A DNA stretch of 64,000 nucleotides from the NCBI RefSeq assembly GCF_041956535.1, contig NW_027192216.1, positions 186,757-250,756 on the forward strand. Reading direction: 5' to 3'. This document shows, piece by piece, positions 24,815-37,135 of this stretch (the first letter of the stretch is position 1; every line of letters starts with the position of its first letter). Under the pieces are notes generated by a model. That model was not told the DNA's origin, did not search any database, and was given only the letters and a program-made list of their open reading frames with translations. Source of the DNA: Calcarisporiella thermophila CBS 279.70. Its lineage: Eukaryota; Calcarisporiellomycota. Position numbers and translations under genes: made by a program.

Positions 24815-26375
24815 TTATTTCTTGCTCCCAAGCATGGCAGCAATGGCGGCGCCCACGCACCCTCCGTCCATGGCAATTCCGATCTCAATACGGTCATTCT
24901 TCTCCTGGCCCAGAAGGGTGATGATCGAGCGGCGGGTGCGCTCCTCAAAGTTTGGGTAGAGTTCGTAGAGACTGCCCGTGATCCCAAGCACGATCGGGCC
25001 CTCCTGTCCAATGATGCCGATTTCTTCCTCTCGGCGCAACAGCGACACAGTAGCAGCGCCCAGGAGGTTGGCAGAGCGGTCACCTATGATGCGTACAATC
25101 TCTCGCACGACCTGTAGATCCTTTAGCGCGGGCGACTGCTCAAAGCGGAAGTTCTCCTCCAACAGCTGGCGAGTGGTGGAGAGCTCTTCGCTGACGTCGG
25201 ATTCGATTGTGCTCATGAATGCGGTCTGGAACTGGAAAGCTTTTTCAAAGCCGGCGGGGACGTTTCCGGAAAAGAGCAAGCCCTGCTTCACGGCATCGAT
25301 CAACACGCGGCGCGTGATTTCCCCAAGATACATCCCCGAGCACATCTTCTCAAAGGCTTGGAATCCGGGAATCGTCGACTCCTTGTCGAGCTCAACGTCA
25401 TATTTCGTAAGGGGAAGATATTCTGCGCTGCCGAAGATATCCCATTCTGTGTTCAAGATCATACGATCTGAGGAAGGGTCGGTGACGAGGTCCGCGCATT
25501 CCTTGAGTTTGGGAATGTTCTGCGTGCGTTCAATGTAGGCGGCATTGGTACCGGTGCCGAAAATAATGCCTACGGTCGTTAGAGGGTTTTGGTATGCATG
25601 GGCAACCAGAGTGCCGACAGTATCGTTGAGGAGGGCAGACACGCGGATGGGCAGACCCTTTCAATAAGGAGAGGTGGGTTTTGGATATTAGCGTGTGTGA
25701 ATGAATGGAGAGTGCATAGTACAAAATGTGGGAAAGAGGATGGGGTAGCAGCTTAAATGGAGAAAAGATGCTCCTATTTACCTTAGCGTCGAAACCCTTT
25801 TGCAGCTGCTCGCCAAGATCAAGCCCCAAAATCTCATTGACTACAGTAAATCCTTTGCCCATCTCCAAAATGGCGCCCTTGTTGACACCAGTTTGTCTAA
25901 AGAAAAGTGTGTCAAACAGAGCAAATCGACCGATTCAGATTGATCAATGGGCTTACTCAAGGGGGAAACTCCACACGACGCCCATCTGATACTGGTCCTC
26001 GTGCTTTCCAGCGGCTCTAATCTGTTGCAAGAGCGCCTCGGTCTTCTCTACGATCCAGCCAAAGAGATTCTCAGCGGAACCGGTCTTGACAGAGTCCAGG
26101 ATGGAATGTTTGTGCTGCACAACTTCCACTCGGCCTTCACCGAGCAGTTGAACGGCAGCTACACGGAGATTCGAGCCGCCGACGTCGATGGCAAGGTAAG
26201 TCCCCGTCTCATTGCCATGGGGAAGCGAGGTGATGTAGGAGGGATTCTGCGTGTTACCTCGGGCGCTAAGGCCATGCATCAGCTCTCCGGTAAGGCCGGC
26301 AACGACACGCTCCAGCTGGTCGCGGTCAAGGGTGAATTGGGTTCGAATGTTGGCTACAAAAGCGTCAAGCGACAT
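24815..26375 (-). CDS. hexokinase-family sugar kinase, N-acetylglucosamine-kinase-like (NAG5 type)
   Basis: Three exons (25961-26375, about 25782-25896, and 24815 to about 25660) give a ~470-residue hexokinase fold with start MSLDAFVANI. The phosphate-1 loop reads IDVGGSNLRV instead of the GGTNFRV of glucose kinases, and the sugar loop reads VVWSFPLEQTGVNKGAI followed by EMGKGFTV where canonical enzymes have FSFP and WTKGF. The substrate residues Asn/Asp (LLNDTVGTL), Asn (GTGTNAAYIE), Glu (NTEWDIFG) and Glu (FEKMCSGMYLGEI) are kept, as is the C-terminal MDGGCVGAA. The GGS and WSFP variants resemble my recollection of fungal GlcNAc kinases/atypical hexokinases, so GlcNAc phosphorylation during chitin recycling is the favoured but unproven role. 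It is divergent from the ArsC-like gene. Confidence 0.8.
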
Positions 26376-27082
26376 GGCTGTCTGGGATGGAGAATGGGGG
26401 GAAGAAGCTAGGGGGAAATGCGCCGGGGAGGGAATTTGGGGAATTTGGCCGTGGGAGAAGAAGAGAGAAAAAGAGGCGGCGGTGGAGGGTCGGAAGTTAG
26501 GAGACAAACAGAAAATAAAGGCGACGAAGAGGGGAAAAAATTAAGATGCCCGCTGATTTGTTGGGCTAACTCTAAACAATCGCCCCCACACTCGTACAAG
26601 AGTCCATGTGGTGTGCCGCTTCGACGGAGAATATGTCGCCGCAACTCTGCCCGCCTGGCGACCCGCCGCCCGAATCAGAGCTAAACCGATTCAAGATTCC
26701 AACCCTGCTGAGGCCAGCAGCCGGTGGCCGGCTTAAGGTTGTGGATCTATTCCTTATCGCGGGTTTAAGCTCGGCCTTTATCTTGTATGACAAGATCTGA
26801 GGGAAGGCTCCACGCTCTTGCTTCTTTTGTAGGGTGGTTGCGGAGCACGCTGAGGGCCGCCGGCCGTCGGTGTGTGCCTCGTGGGGGGGAGGGGCAGGGG
26901 CACGTAGGCGTGCATGGATGCGGGTCCGAGTGGCATGCGCTCTCTTATTTTCTTTGAGGGCGGCAGTCATGGCCCTAATGCCCTTGTGGGAATATTTAAG
27001 TCGCAACAAAGCAAGTCACGGCGACACGTAATGATTATCTCTCTCTGTTCTTTCTCGTTTTTTCCACGGCGAAGCTCTCATC
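26376..27082. other. divergent intergenic region (hexokinase / ArsC-like)
   Basis: About 700 bp, purine-rich on the hexokinase side and G-rich near 26870-26900. No coding exon was recognised; short open frames here lack gene-like features. Confidence 0.45.
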
Positions 27083-27481
27083 ATGTCAGTCCGATTGCCC
27101 CGAATGGCCATTCTTACGCTCTTCCATAATCCCCGATGCTCCAAGTCTCGCGCCGCCCTTCAGCTCATTCAGAAAGAAGTAGAAAAACACGAGGATCTTG
27201 GCAACCCTATCGAGCTGGAGGTCGTGGAGTATCTCAAAAATCCCCCCACCGAGACTCAGTTGCGCAATATTGCCGAATTCATGGGTGGCGACAAGGGAGT
27301 TAAAGCCATGCTGAGGCCCGATGCTCCCAACGCCGAGACTGTGGAGGACATGATCCGGCTAGTACAGGAAGACCCCTCGCGATTGGAAAGGCCACTGGCT
27401 GTAGATTGGAATCGCGGCTGTGCAGCGATTGGGAGACCTCCTGAAAATATTCTCAAGATAGTGAAAGGAATCACGGAATAA
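27083..27481 (+). CDS. ArsC/Spx-family thioredoxin-fold protein (bacterial-type arsenate reductase-like)
   Basis: The intronless 132-residue protein has the ArsC core: LFHNPRCSKSRAAL with the catalytic Cys in the PxCSKSR loop, a middle region with VEYLKNPPTETQL, an Arg in the MLRPD segment, and the C-terminal RPLAVDWNRGCAAIGRPPENI, where the family places the third Arg of its oxyanion site. The family reduces arsenate with glutathione/glutaredoxin, or acts in related thiol chemistry. A second Met (MAILTL, eight residues in) could be the true start. Absence of introns among intron-rich neighbours is compatible with bacterial origin by transfer, but a single small exon is weak evidence. Confidence 0.85.
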   Translation: MSVRLPRMAILTLFHNPRCSKSRAALQLIQKEVEKHEDLGNPIELEVVEYLKNPPTETQLRNIAEFMGGDKGVKAMLRPDAPNAETVEDMIRLVQEDPSRLERPLAVDWNRGCAAIGRPPENILKIVKGITE

Positions 27482-27944
27482 TTGATCGGGGTGTGAGAGG
27501 AGGGAATAAGTCAAGGTCAATGCTTTGTCCCTTTGTGTGTTACTCTTTCTCTATTTTTGAGGTAACTTGTCATTTTTGTCAACATCAACCAAAATTTGGA
27601 AATAGATTAGTTTTTGAATATCTCTCGTGCTTGGAAAGGGGCTTTCTTTTCTAGACAGAGTCGGCTGCATAGAACTTCCTCCAGTGGAAAACTTTGGTTT
27701 TCCAATATCTTCGCCTTGGGGGAAACTAGACCGTTTCATATCTTTATTTGAAACTCCTTTGTTTGTATTCGATTTCCGTACAATTTTTTGGTTTCTCTTC
27801 CTCTAATCTGTTGGTTGGATTCTTGTTGGTCTCTTGTCCTTCATTTGTTGTCATTTTTTTCTTCAAAATTATTTATTCGTTACACATAAACCCCATCTTC
27901 CCCATCATCCTCACATAGATCTCATCCATCACATAAAGAGGCCG
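27482..27944. other. intergenic, transporter upstream region
   Basis: T-rich, with CT-rich sequence just before the transporter start. No gene was seen. Confidence 0.4.
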
Positions 27945-29143
27945 ATGGCATCGCCTTTCAACAATAAGGGTTTATATAATTTGCTTTCCAACCAGGACGA
28001 AAAGCATATGCTCCCGACTACCAATGGCAAGTTCCCACACCGTGAGTACCTTGATTTAGCCCTCCCCCTGGTGCACCGATGTGAGCTCCCACCCTCATCA
28101 TCCCCCATTCTACTCCCCATTTTTCTGTAGCTCGATCCTCGGTAAAAATATCGGCTAGACAGCTCAGTTTGGTTATCCTCACAGTGCAGAATGCATCCCT
28201 TGCGCTTATGATGCGATACTCCCGCATTGTACAGCGCCCCGATCAACCCATGTATCTTGCATCGACTGCAGTCTTTCTTACAGAGGTCGTAAAGATTGTC
28301 GCCTGTCTTGCCGTGCTCTTTTACCAACAGCGCACCATTTCCCGCTTTCTCTCGACATGGAATCGTGAGATTCTAAAACGGCCCACGGAGACCATGAAGA
28401 TGATGATACCTGCTGGTCTCTATGCCCTACAAAATAATCTGCTCTACGTCGCCATCTCGAACTTGGAAACGGCCACATTTCAAGTGACCTATCAACTAAA
28501 AATTCTCTCCACCGCCGTATTCTCTGTTGTTCTACTCGGTCGATCCATTTCACGCGGGAAATGGGTGGCACTTGTGCTCCTAATGTTGGGAGTAACCCTG
28601 GTCCAATTGCAAACAGTTACCTCTGGCTCCTCCTCCTCCTCCTCCTCCGCTTCCCTCCTCAAAAGCCAGAATCCCATTATTGGCCTGTTGGCAGTGCTAT
28701 CCGCCTGTGTTTCTTCAGGATTTGCAGGTTGCTACTTTGAGAAGATTCTAAAATCAAGCGAGACGAGCATGTGGGTTCGCAACATCCAACTGGGTCTCGC
28801 CTCGCTTCCCCTCACTCTGATGGGGATGTTTTATGATTGGGACGCAATCAAGGAGGGCGGTATACTCCAGGGCTATGATGCAATGACTTGGGGGGTGGTC
28901 CTGAACCAAGCTATCGGAGGGTTGCTAGTGGCCATTGTGGTGAAATATGCCGACAATATTTTAAAGGGCTTCGCTACCTCATTGTCGATCATCATCTCCA
29001 GCATCGTCAGCATATACCTCTTCGGCTTTCAAGTTACCCTAGAGTTCACAACCGGCGCCACCATCGTAATGATCGCGACTTTTCTCTACGGTCGACCGGA
29101 AAATAAGCCCATGTCTATAGGGGTGATGAAGCAAGAAAAGTAA
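27945..29143 (+). CDS. nucleotide-sugar transporter (SLC35A family, UDP-galactose/UDP-GlcNAc type)
   Basis: A Golgi/ER antiporter importing UDP-sugars for glycosylation. Two exons, 27945-28041 and 28131-29143, join in phase 1 (FPHP then RSSVKISARQ). About ten hydrophobic segments are visible. Family signatures are MMRYSR near the first helix, FLTEVVKI, PAGLYALQNNLLYVAISNLE, ATFQVTYQLKILSTA, the MLGVTLVQLQ helix, GFAGCYFEKILK, WVRNIQLG, VKYADNILKGFATS and the ending FLYGRP. A poly-Ser loop (about nine Ser, from TCC repeats) interrupts the central cytosolic loop. Substrate cannot be fixed from sequence. Confidence 0.9.
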
Positions 29144-31159
29144 CGTGCAATATAGGTTGTTATTGTTCTTTTTTTATGTGTAATTTGATCATGTTCCGAT
29201 TTTCCTTCTCTCCTCTTCCCCTCACGCTTTTTTTTTCCTACTCTTTTTTCCTTACTTATACATACATATATATTACTAGGTTTATATTTTCCTTTTTTAG
29301 ATTCTATATTTTTTCCTTCCTCTTCCAACTCTTATTTCTTGTATAATTATAATCCCAGTGCCGCCACATTACTTAAGGTGAAGAGTCTTGGATTTTTCTC
29401 AGCCATTAAAATGTAATACCCCACACCGCTCAAAAAAGAATAAACAGACTCTCGCGATTTTAGAAGAATGGCCGGGCAAATGGCTGAGCTGTTGCAGGTA
29501 TGGGCAAGGAGGATGGTGCGGTGACTTGGATAAGCCGCCTATGGAAAAATGTGGGCCAAATGGGTACAATGAAACTCTCCAGATGATAGAACTCTATGAT
29601 GACAGCACCTGGTAGTAGAAACTAGGAGTAGGCTAACTATAATTAATATTGCCAAGAACTGTATCAGTGTCTTGAAACACCATCCTTGACCGGCGCAGTG
29701 CCAAAAACAGATTGTGAACGAGCCGGTGGAGGCAGAGCGAGGCGGACTTTCCGTGAATGGAGATCTTGGCTGACGTGGTGAGAGCAGGAAGAAGTTGGGA
29801 AGGGAAGGGCGAACTAGAAAACATAAACCAAGGGAATACCCAAGCTTTGGAACAGAATCTGAGAGCACAACCACCATTTCTGCTTACAAATGCAGAAAGG
29901 CAGCAAAGCAAGCTAGTCGAGGGTTGAGCTACTCAGCTAGGGCTAGCGTCGCCGGATTACAAAGAGGATTGAACAAAAGACCTAAACTCCATAAGCAATA
30001 GACTCGAGAGACCATACGCAAAGGGCACGCTCATTTAGGCCTAGCTCCTTGGTCATCTATACCATACCTTTCCAGCATAGCTGGTATTAAAAATAATTGA
30101 GACCCAAGGTTGGAGAGGATTAGGCCTATCGGCAAGGGTCTCAAACCAACAACTCAAGCAAATCAAATGCCATAGAGCGAGCCTACTGGCGGGCGATTAT
30201 TCCACGCACGGACCCTCCTCTGAAACCTAGATGATGGCGATATCATCCGATTGGAGTGATTTTGCCGATTTTTCTCTCTGGCTCATATGTTGCTTGTTAC
30301 AGCTGAACGCTTCAATGGCAACCTTTCCCGGAATAATAATAGGCCATCCTAGTAGTATGTTTCGACCTCACTAAGGCCTGGACTAGTGCCATTCTAATCT
30401 GGCTGTTCTGTATTTTGTTGGCCCCGTGTATGCCTTTAACTCTTCCCCCCCTCCCCCCCGGGAATAAGCAGGGTCACCAAGGAGATTGGTGAGGAGAGTC
30501 GGTGGGAAGTAGCAAAACCCGAGAGGGAGAAAAAAATAAAAAATCGCGACTAGCGTTGTCAAACCCTCCAATGCACCTTGCGATTCACGTGTTTGCATAC
30601 CTATGAAGTCTTACGAGCGCATGGCCACCTTAGTGCTCGCGAGTCTTAGCAAATGGGACACCGAAAAAGGCGGCGGCCATTGCGCTGGCGTGTGTTCTTG
30701 GTGACTTTCCCAGGACTTGGTACGATTACGAGTCGTGATCGGGAAGCTAGGGGCAGGTTCTACTTGCCTAATCCATCATGACTCCGGTTTATCTAAGGTG
30801 GTACATCATAGAACGCAGTGTTCAGGGACAAGAGTTCTACCGAATCCTAATGTTCATGGGAGAATCTGACCGTTGTTCAGGTGAAATCCCTCCCCTCGGC
30901 CGAACTGAGGCCGTCTTATCTAGACATGCCTCCCCCCCTTAAATGGCCCCAACTGGGCAAAATTTTCGAGACATGGTTCATAATCGTGCGGAACAGCGCT
31001 AGTCAGGCTAAAACCCAAGCTGACGGACCACTCATCGTGAATCTCATTCGCCCTCCTCGTCAACAACCGCACTCCCCCTAATTTTCTTGTGAAATTACTT
31101 AATGCGTCAAACACTCTCTTCAACAGCCTCTAAACTAAATTTGCCATTATCAACAAACA
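29144..31159. other. gene-free region before the subtilase pair
   Basis: About 2 kb of mixed composition. Short open frames (for example 29388-29615 on the plus strand) show no family signature and no splice partner. C-rich run near 30445-30460. No tRNA or repeat was recognised. Confidence 0.4.
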
Positions 31160-31166
31160 TATAAAG
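31160..31166 (+). promoter_or_regulatory. TATA box of subtilase A
   Basis: TATAAAG, 102 bp before the ATG, followed by a pyrimidine-rich leader. Confidence 0.6.
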
Positions 31167-31267
31167 CAAGCGGCACCGAGAGAAATCTCAAAATTAAACC
31201 CACTCCCTCCTCCTGATTTTCTTAAGGTACTCCTCCACATTCATTAAATCACTTTTCACTCCTTACA

Positions 31268-32559
31268 ATGCGCACCTTCAACATCCTCCTTCTTGCTTGT
31301 TACGCCGCCCTCGTCAGTGCCGTGGACATCGAGACTCCTCTCAACTCCCAGGCCGTTGACAGCGACGGCTTCATCGTCGTCTTCAAGCAAGGCGTCTCAC
31401 GTGCCGCCGTGCCTCAGTCGATGCTCCAAGGAGAGGACGTCAAGTCGCACCGCATCGGCGAATTCCGTGCCGTCACCGGTAAACTCAATTCCGAGTCAAT
31501 CCAGGCACTAAAGGACAGTCCACTTGTCCAACACATCGAACGCGACGTCAAATTCTCCGCCAAGACCGTCCAGAGCAATGCTCCATGGGGCCTGGCAAGG
31601 ATCTCCCAGAGAAACAGACTGAGCAGCTCCAACGTTAACCAGTACCTTTACGACCCCAATGGTGGTCAAGGCATCTCTGTTTACATCATGGACTCGGGCA
31701 TCAATGTCCAGCACGAAGAGTTCGAGGGTCGCGCAGTAAGTAGTCTATGATTTCCCTCTTGGCGAATCCACTCCCGCCATCGACCAGTCCGCTAACTCGT
31801 ACGTTGATTGAATTATAGCGTATGGGAACGACCTTCTATAAAAACAGCTTTGATGACTACGGGCACGGAACCCACGTGGCTGGCATCGTCGCCGGCAAGA
31901 CTTACGGTGTTGCCAAGCGTGCACAGGTTGTGTCCGTTAAGGTGTTGGACTCGCAAGGGAATGGTATGACGAGCACCCTCTTGGCTGGCCTGGATTGGGT
32001 TAATCGTAATGCGGTAAGTGCTGGGCAAATGACCAAGTTTCAGAGTGAAACAAGACGCTGAGACATTTTATATGATTGGCAGGATAAGGATAGAAGCATC
32101 GTGAACATGTCTCTTGGCGGGCCCATCAGTAATGCTCTGAACATGGCTATCGAGGCTGCGGTTGCAAACAACACCATCGTGATCGCAGCGGCAGGAAACG
32201 AGAACGTCGACGCCTGTACCACTTCGCCCTCCACCGCCAGAGGGGTGATCTCCGTGGCCGCCACCGACATTAACGACCGCCGTTCCTCCTTCTCCAACTA
32301 TGGCCGATGCACTGATCTGTTTGCCCCCGGCTCCAAGATCCCCTCTGCATACATCGGATCGAACACTGAAGTGAAAATCATGTCTGGCACTTCCATGGCC
32401 GCCCCCCATGTTGCCGGCGTAGCTGCCATGCTGTTGAACCGCGAGGGGCCGATCTCTCCTTCCGGCATGCTCACTCGACTCACCAACATCGCCACCAAGA
32501 ACGCCATTTGGAATGCCCAAGGCACGCCCAACCTAATGCTCTATGAGAGGTTTGAGTAA
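31268..32559 (+). CDS. secreted subtilisin-like serine protease A (S8, proteinase K type)
   Basis: Three exons (31268-31735, 31819-32013, 32083-32559), all phase 0, give 379 residues. A signal peptide ([18 protein letters not shown]) is followed by an inhibitor-I9-type propeptide (IVVFKQGVS to [12 protein letters not shown]) and the mature domain starting near [10 protein letters not shown]. The catalytic triad is Asp142 (YIMDSGIN), His172 (GHGTHVAG) and Ser325 ([12 protein letters not shown]); the oxyanion Asn is in AAAGNENVD. All are intact, so an active extracellular protease is expected. It is the upstream member of a tandem pair with subtilase B, with identical first and second exon lengths. 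Confidence 0.95.
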
Positions 32560-33937
32560 GCGAAAAAGTCAACAAGAAACTGGCGATCTTTATATGGTTT
32601 GGTCGTTTAGCTTCAACTCGAGCGCGCCTCCCCTCCCTTCCCTCTCTTTATATAATCTAGTAATGCTCAATCCATGTCATTATCCTCATTAATTAAGTTG
32701 AACCCCGTCAGCTCATTCCAGCCTACGCATTCCTACTCATATACACGATCTTATTGTGTATTCCAATATTTTAATAAATCGCTATTTTCTGCTGTAATAC
32801 TAATACCGACCCCAAAGTAAACTCGCCTCTTCATGCGAAATGCTCCTCCTCTGGAGGGTCTAGACCGGGATACTGGTCAATGCAGCACGGAGGTCCGAGC
32901 CAAGACAGGACTCTAATCACTCTCCCACGGTGTCCCGACACACATCACGAGTGAAGACTTTCTGCGCTCTCCATGGTTTTCCTCAACATGGTGATATTGT
33001 AGATTGATAAGCGTGTTTACGCGATGCAAGGCTAGACGGCTGGGCGACGAGGAGCTGGAACCCCCATTTCTGCCGATGCATTGCTGGAAACCGCTTTTCT
33101 GCGATGAGCTGTAGCCGAGACTCACTTGTTTGAGGTCAATGACCAGAGGGAGGCAGTGGAGGACCCAATGGCCGCCTCTGGGCCACAAATGTGTTGTATG
33201 CCGACGTTCCCACGAGATGTTCCCCCCCAGGGAGACTCCATGACCAAGTCGTGCCAAATATCGGCTTTGTGGGAAAATACTCTGAAATACGAGAAGCCGA
33301 TTTGCTAAACCCGCGATGCACCTCCTAACGAAGCTCTCTCATAGTCATGCTAGCGCTCGATTCTCCACAATTAGGCAGCCTTCGGCATAGAAGTAACCAG
33401 AGAGAAGGAGAGAGCACACACAGTCCTATGCAGAACTTGGCCACCAGTGGCGGGGATTGATGGGCGATCCTCCTTGGAGGCAAGAAGGAGAGCATTGGAT
33501 GTTGCATATACATTTCACACGACGAAAGCCAGCGTGCGATGGATGTCGTCAATCAGGAGAAAGCCACGCGTTTTCGATCGAACCCTCATCCATATCGGGG
33601 TTGGATCGCGAGGAAAGGTGGCCTTGGAACCCATCTAAGTCGCATTGCCAGGAATTTTTTTCTTCCACCTGCCGTGCCTCCAAATAGCCACACAACTTCG
33701 GGAAGGAGGAGGTGGAGGAGCAGCTAGTCGAGCCACTCTCCCCTATAACACAACCATATTCCTCTTAAGTATTTTGGATTGCAGCATAAGGAAGGTGGAA
33801 CGCGAAACCAATGGCGAAACACGGAAAAATTTTAGCATGGTCAAACCTGAAAAGATAGGTCTGGCGAAACATGAAATTTTTCCATATACGGCAACGGCCA
33901 TAATTTCGGGGACGGTCGTTAGGCCCTTAGCAGCCAT
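32560..33937. other. spacer between tandem subtilases
   Basis: About 1.4 kb. Open frames on both strands lack family signatures. No relic of a third subtilase copy was seen. Confidence 0.4.
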
Positions 33938-33946
33938 TATATAAAG
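33938..33946 (+). promoter_or_regulatory. TATA box of subtilase B
   Basis: TATATAAAG, 78 bp before the ATG. Confidence 0.6.
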
Positions 33947-34015
33947 ACTCCTCCATAGGAGTAGTGAGCCAAAGAGAAAAGAACAAAGCCATTGTTTTCG
34001 CTTCACTGAATTGAC

Positions 34016-35393
34016 ATGAACTTCTTTAAATACTTCTTTTTTATTTGGTGCTTGGTGGCGGCGATCCACGCCGTTCCTGTAGAATCTCCCGTCAGTGCTC
34101 AGGCTGCCGGCGACCGCTATGTTGTTGTCATGAAACAGGGCATCTCTCGCGCTGCAGCCGACTTACCCGTTTTCAAGGACAAAGGTGTCAAAAAGGTCAC
34201 TATTGGCGACTTCCAGGCTGTCACCGGAAAATTCGACCCCGAATCCCTCAAGACCGTGAAGAGCAACCCGATGGTGCAGTTTGTTGAAAAGGACGTCGTG
34301 TACTCGGCGTCCTGGGTTCAAAAAAACGCTCCTTGGGGCCTCGCCAGAATCACCCAAAGGGAAAAATTGGCCGCTGGTGCGGAGAGACAATACTTTTACG
34401 ATCCAAAGGGTGGAGAGGGCATTACCGCCTACGTGATGGACTCGGGAGTCAACATTCACCATCAGGAATTCGAAGGCCGTGCAGTAAGTTGAAGCTTTGG
34501 AAATGCGTGTTGACTGGTCCGATTCAATCGATCCCTAACCATGGTTTATTTTTGACAACAGAGTGTGGGTGTCACCTATTTCGATTATGACCTGGACGAT
34601 CTGGGCCACGGCACCCATGTTGCTGGGATCATTGGTGGCAAAACTTATGGCGTCGCGAAGAAAGTAAAGATCGTGTCGGTCAAGGTACTAGACAAGAATG
34701 GGAATGGTTATTTAAGCACGATCCTCGCTGGAATAGAATGGGTGAACCGCAACGCGGTATGCATTTCCAAACTGAATCGCTCTACTAGGGAACAACGAAC
34801 TAATAGCATTAATTATAATATTAGAGAAAAGGCAGAAGCGTAGTGAACATGTCACTCGGAGGACCTAGAAGTGATGCTTTGAACCAGGCCGTGGAAGCAG
34901 TAAGTGGAAGTTGGACATGGAGTAATTTTTGAGAGACCACTGATCTCTTACCTCTAATGAATGATAGGCTATTGCAAACAATACCATCATAGTCGCTGCT
35001 GCCGGAAATAGTAACGTGGACACATGCGGCTTTTCTCCAGCATCGGGCAAAGGAGTCATCTCCGTTGCCGCAACTGATATCAACGATAGACGTGCTAGTT
35101 ACTCGAACTTTGGATCGCAATGTACAAGCCTGTTCGCCCCTGGGTCCCAAATCACCTCTGCGTATATCGGGTCCAACACTGCAGTGAGAGACGCGTCAGG
35201 AACATCCATGGCTTCCCCACACGTTGCAGGAGGTGTCGCCGTAATACTTGCGCGGGAGGGACTACTTACTCCATACGGTGCCCTCCAAAGCCTGAGGAAA
35301 AAGGCAACCAGGAACGCAATAGCTGATGCTAAGGGCACACCCAATCTTCTGCTCTACGTGAAGAACCCGCTTGCCGACATCTGTAAATATTAA
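34016..35393 (+). CDS. secreted subtilisin-like serine protease B (S8, proteinase K type)
   Basis: Four exons (34016-34483, 34562-34756, 34825-34899, 34968-35393) give 387 residues. Signal peptide [20 protein letters not shown]9 propeptide (VVVMKQGIS to [11 protein letters not shown]), then the protease domain from [10 protein letters not shown]. The triad is Asp142 (YVMDSGVN), His172 (GHGTHVAG) and Ser326 ([12 protein letters not shown]), with oxyanion Asn in AAAGNSNVD. Exons 1 and 2 are the same length as in subtilase A (468 and 195 nt). An extra intron splits the region that is continuous in A, just after NQAVEA. It ends NPLADICKY, a few residues longer than A. Confidence 0.95.
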
Positions 35394-36302
35394 AATATAA
35401 TTTAGTTAGACGTATTTAAATTATATTTTAACCCTCTTCTCTAGTACCAATCAATCGCACACCAGTGCATGGTGCTTAACCTTTGTCACTCCTCTCTCCT
35501 TTTCTGTATATGTGATCGATAATCAGTATAGCCCTTGTATAAAACAACCAAGCGACCTTGTATCATGATTGTACCACCACTGTATGCTGTTTATATTCCA
35601 AGAAATATATTTCATACTTCCAATCATTGAGATGGGTTTGCGTGCCCTTTCCCATTTCTGCTTGTATTCCTACTTCCAATGTGTCTTCAGTCATTGCCTT
35701 TAGATCGCGAAAAGCAAATCAATGAGATAAATATATTTGACGATAGTATTATTATACCCTCGGCCAAAATTTCCCATCTTTGCTATTTATGACTTTTAAA
35801 TGCTCCGGACAATAATATCGTGAAGGAGCATAGTGCATTATCAGACGATACCTTGTATTTTCTCGTGATAGCCAAATATTTGCTAGTAACTTGGTAGATT
35901 TGTCCAAGGTTTATTCAGGCGCACCTGATGTATTGTTCCAATCTATTGTTCCAATGATCACCGAGACTCGGGTAATCGAAAAAGGCGGGCATTCTTCATT
36001 CCTCACCTGCGACTATTACAGTTTGAACTGAGTTGATCGAAGAGCTGACAATTCTTTCAATAGTTGTTTTTCGCTATAGAGCATGACGCCGAAGGATTCT
36101 ATGCCTCGGTTCCCTTTGGTTTCTAGTCCAGCTCTTAAAACTTTTGATTTTATTTATAATAAAAATGCTGTTGATTGTGAGAAAAAATTAATCAAAGCTC
36201 ACGAATAGTCCAAAAAATTGATGCCAAAAGATCCGAGATGAAAATAGTCTATCGTATTAAGGGTTATAGTAATAAATAATTCTTTCTCTTTGAAAATGTC
36301 TC
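35394..36302. other. intergenic after subtilase B
   Basis: A/T-rich. No exon, tRNA or clear repeat was seen before the SINE. Confidence 0.4.
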
Positions 36303-36313
36303 AGGATGAAGAC

Positions 36314-37135
36314 TAGTTTTTTTTTTTTTTTTTGATCAATCAATGGAAACTTTTTATTTAATTTCCATATATTACATGAAGTTAATGTCAATGGACTTAA
36401 CATAACGAGATATAGGTCCTTGGTCGATAGGCGTTCAATCGATATGCGTGTATCGTAGTTGACGTGAATAGCATGTACGTGAAACCNNNNNNNNNNNNNN
36501 NNNNNNNNNNNNNNNNNNNNNNNNNNNNNNNNNNNNNNNNNNNNNNNNNNNNNNNNNNNNNNNNNNNNNNNNNNNNNNNNNNNNNNNNNNNNNNNNNNNN
36601 NNNNNNNNNNNNNNNNNNNNNNNNNNNNNNNNNNNNNNNNNNNNNNNNNNNNNNNNNNNNNNNNNNNNNNNNNNNNNNNNNNNNNNNNNNNNNNNNNNNN
36701 NNNNNNNNNNNNNNNNNNNNNNNNNNNNNNNNNNNNNNNNNNNNNNNNNNNNNNNNNNNNNNNNNNNNNNNNNNNNNNNNNNNNNNNNNNNNNNNNNNNN
36801 NNNNNNNNNNNNNNNNNNNNNNNNNNNNNNNNNNNNNNNNNNNNNNNNNNNNNNNNNNNNNNNNNNNNNNNNNNNNNNNNNNNNNNNNNNNNNNNNNNNN
36901 NNNNNNNNNNNNNNNNNNNNNNNNNNNNNNNNNNNNNNNNNNNNNNNNNNNNNNNNNNNNNNNNNNNNNNNNNNNNNNNNNNNNNNNNNNNNNNNNNNNN
37001 NNNNNNNNNNNNNNNNNNNNNNNNNNNNNNNNNNNNNNNNNNNNNNNNNNNNNNNNNNNNNNNNNNNNNNNNNNNNNNNNNNNNNNNNNNNNNNNNNNNN
37101 NNNNNNNNNNNNNNNNNNNNNNNNNNNNNNNNNNN
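36314..37135 (-). mobile_element. SINE copy a (interrupted by the assembly gap)
   Basis: Minus-strand SINE. Its poly(A) tail appears as a T run at about 36317-36333, followed by GATCAATCAATGGAAAC and the same body as copies b, c and d up to the gap. The left flank AGGATGAAGAC (36303-36313) recurs directly after the gap (37136-37146), so these are target-site duplications and the rest of the SINE, including its head, must lie within the N run. Confidence 0.85.
36487..37135. other. assembly gap (649 N)
   Basis: A run of N bases. Full copies of the element are about 335-345 bp, of which about 170 are visible, so only about 170 bp should be missing; the gap size is probably not exact. Confidence 0.98.

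Noticed and set aside
29388-30001. Plus-strand open frames with Cys-rich and basic stretches
   Set aside because: Too short, no signal peptide or conserved spacing, no splice partner.
32913-33944. Open frames on both strands between the subtilases
   Set aside because: No recognisable domain, no splice structure, ordinary composition for random sequence of this base content.
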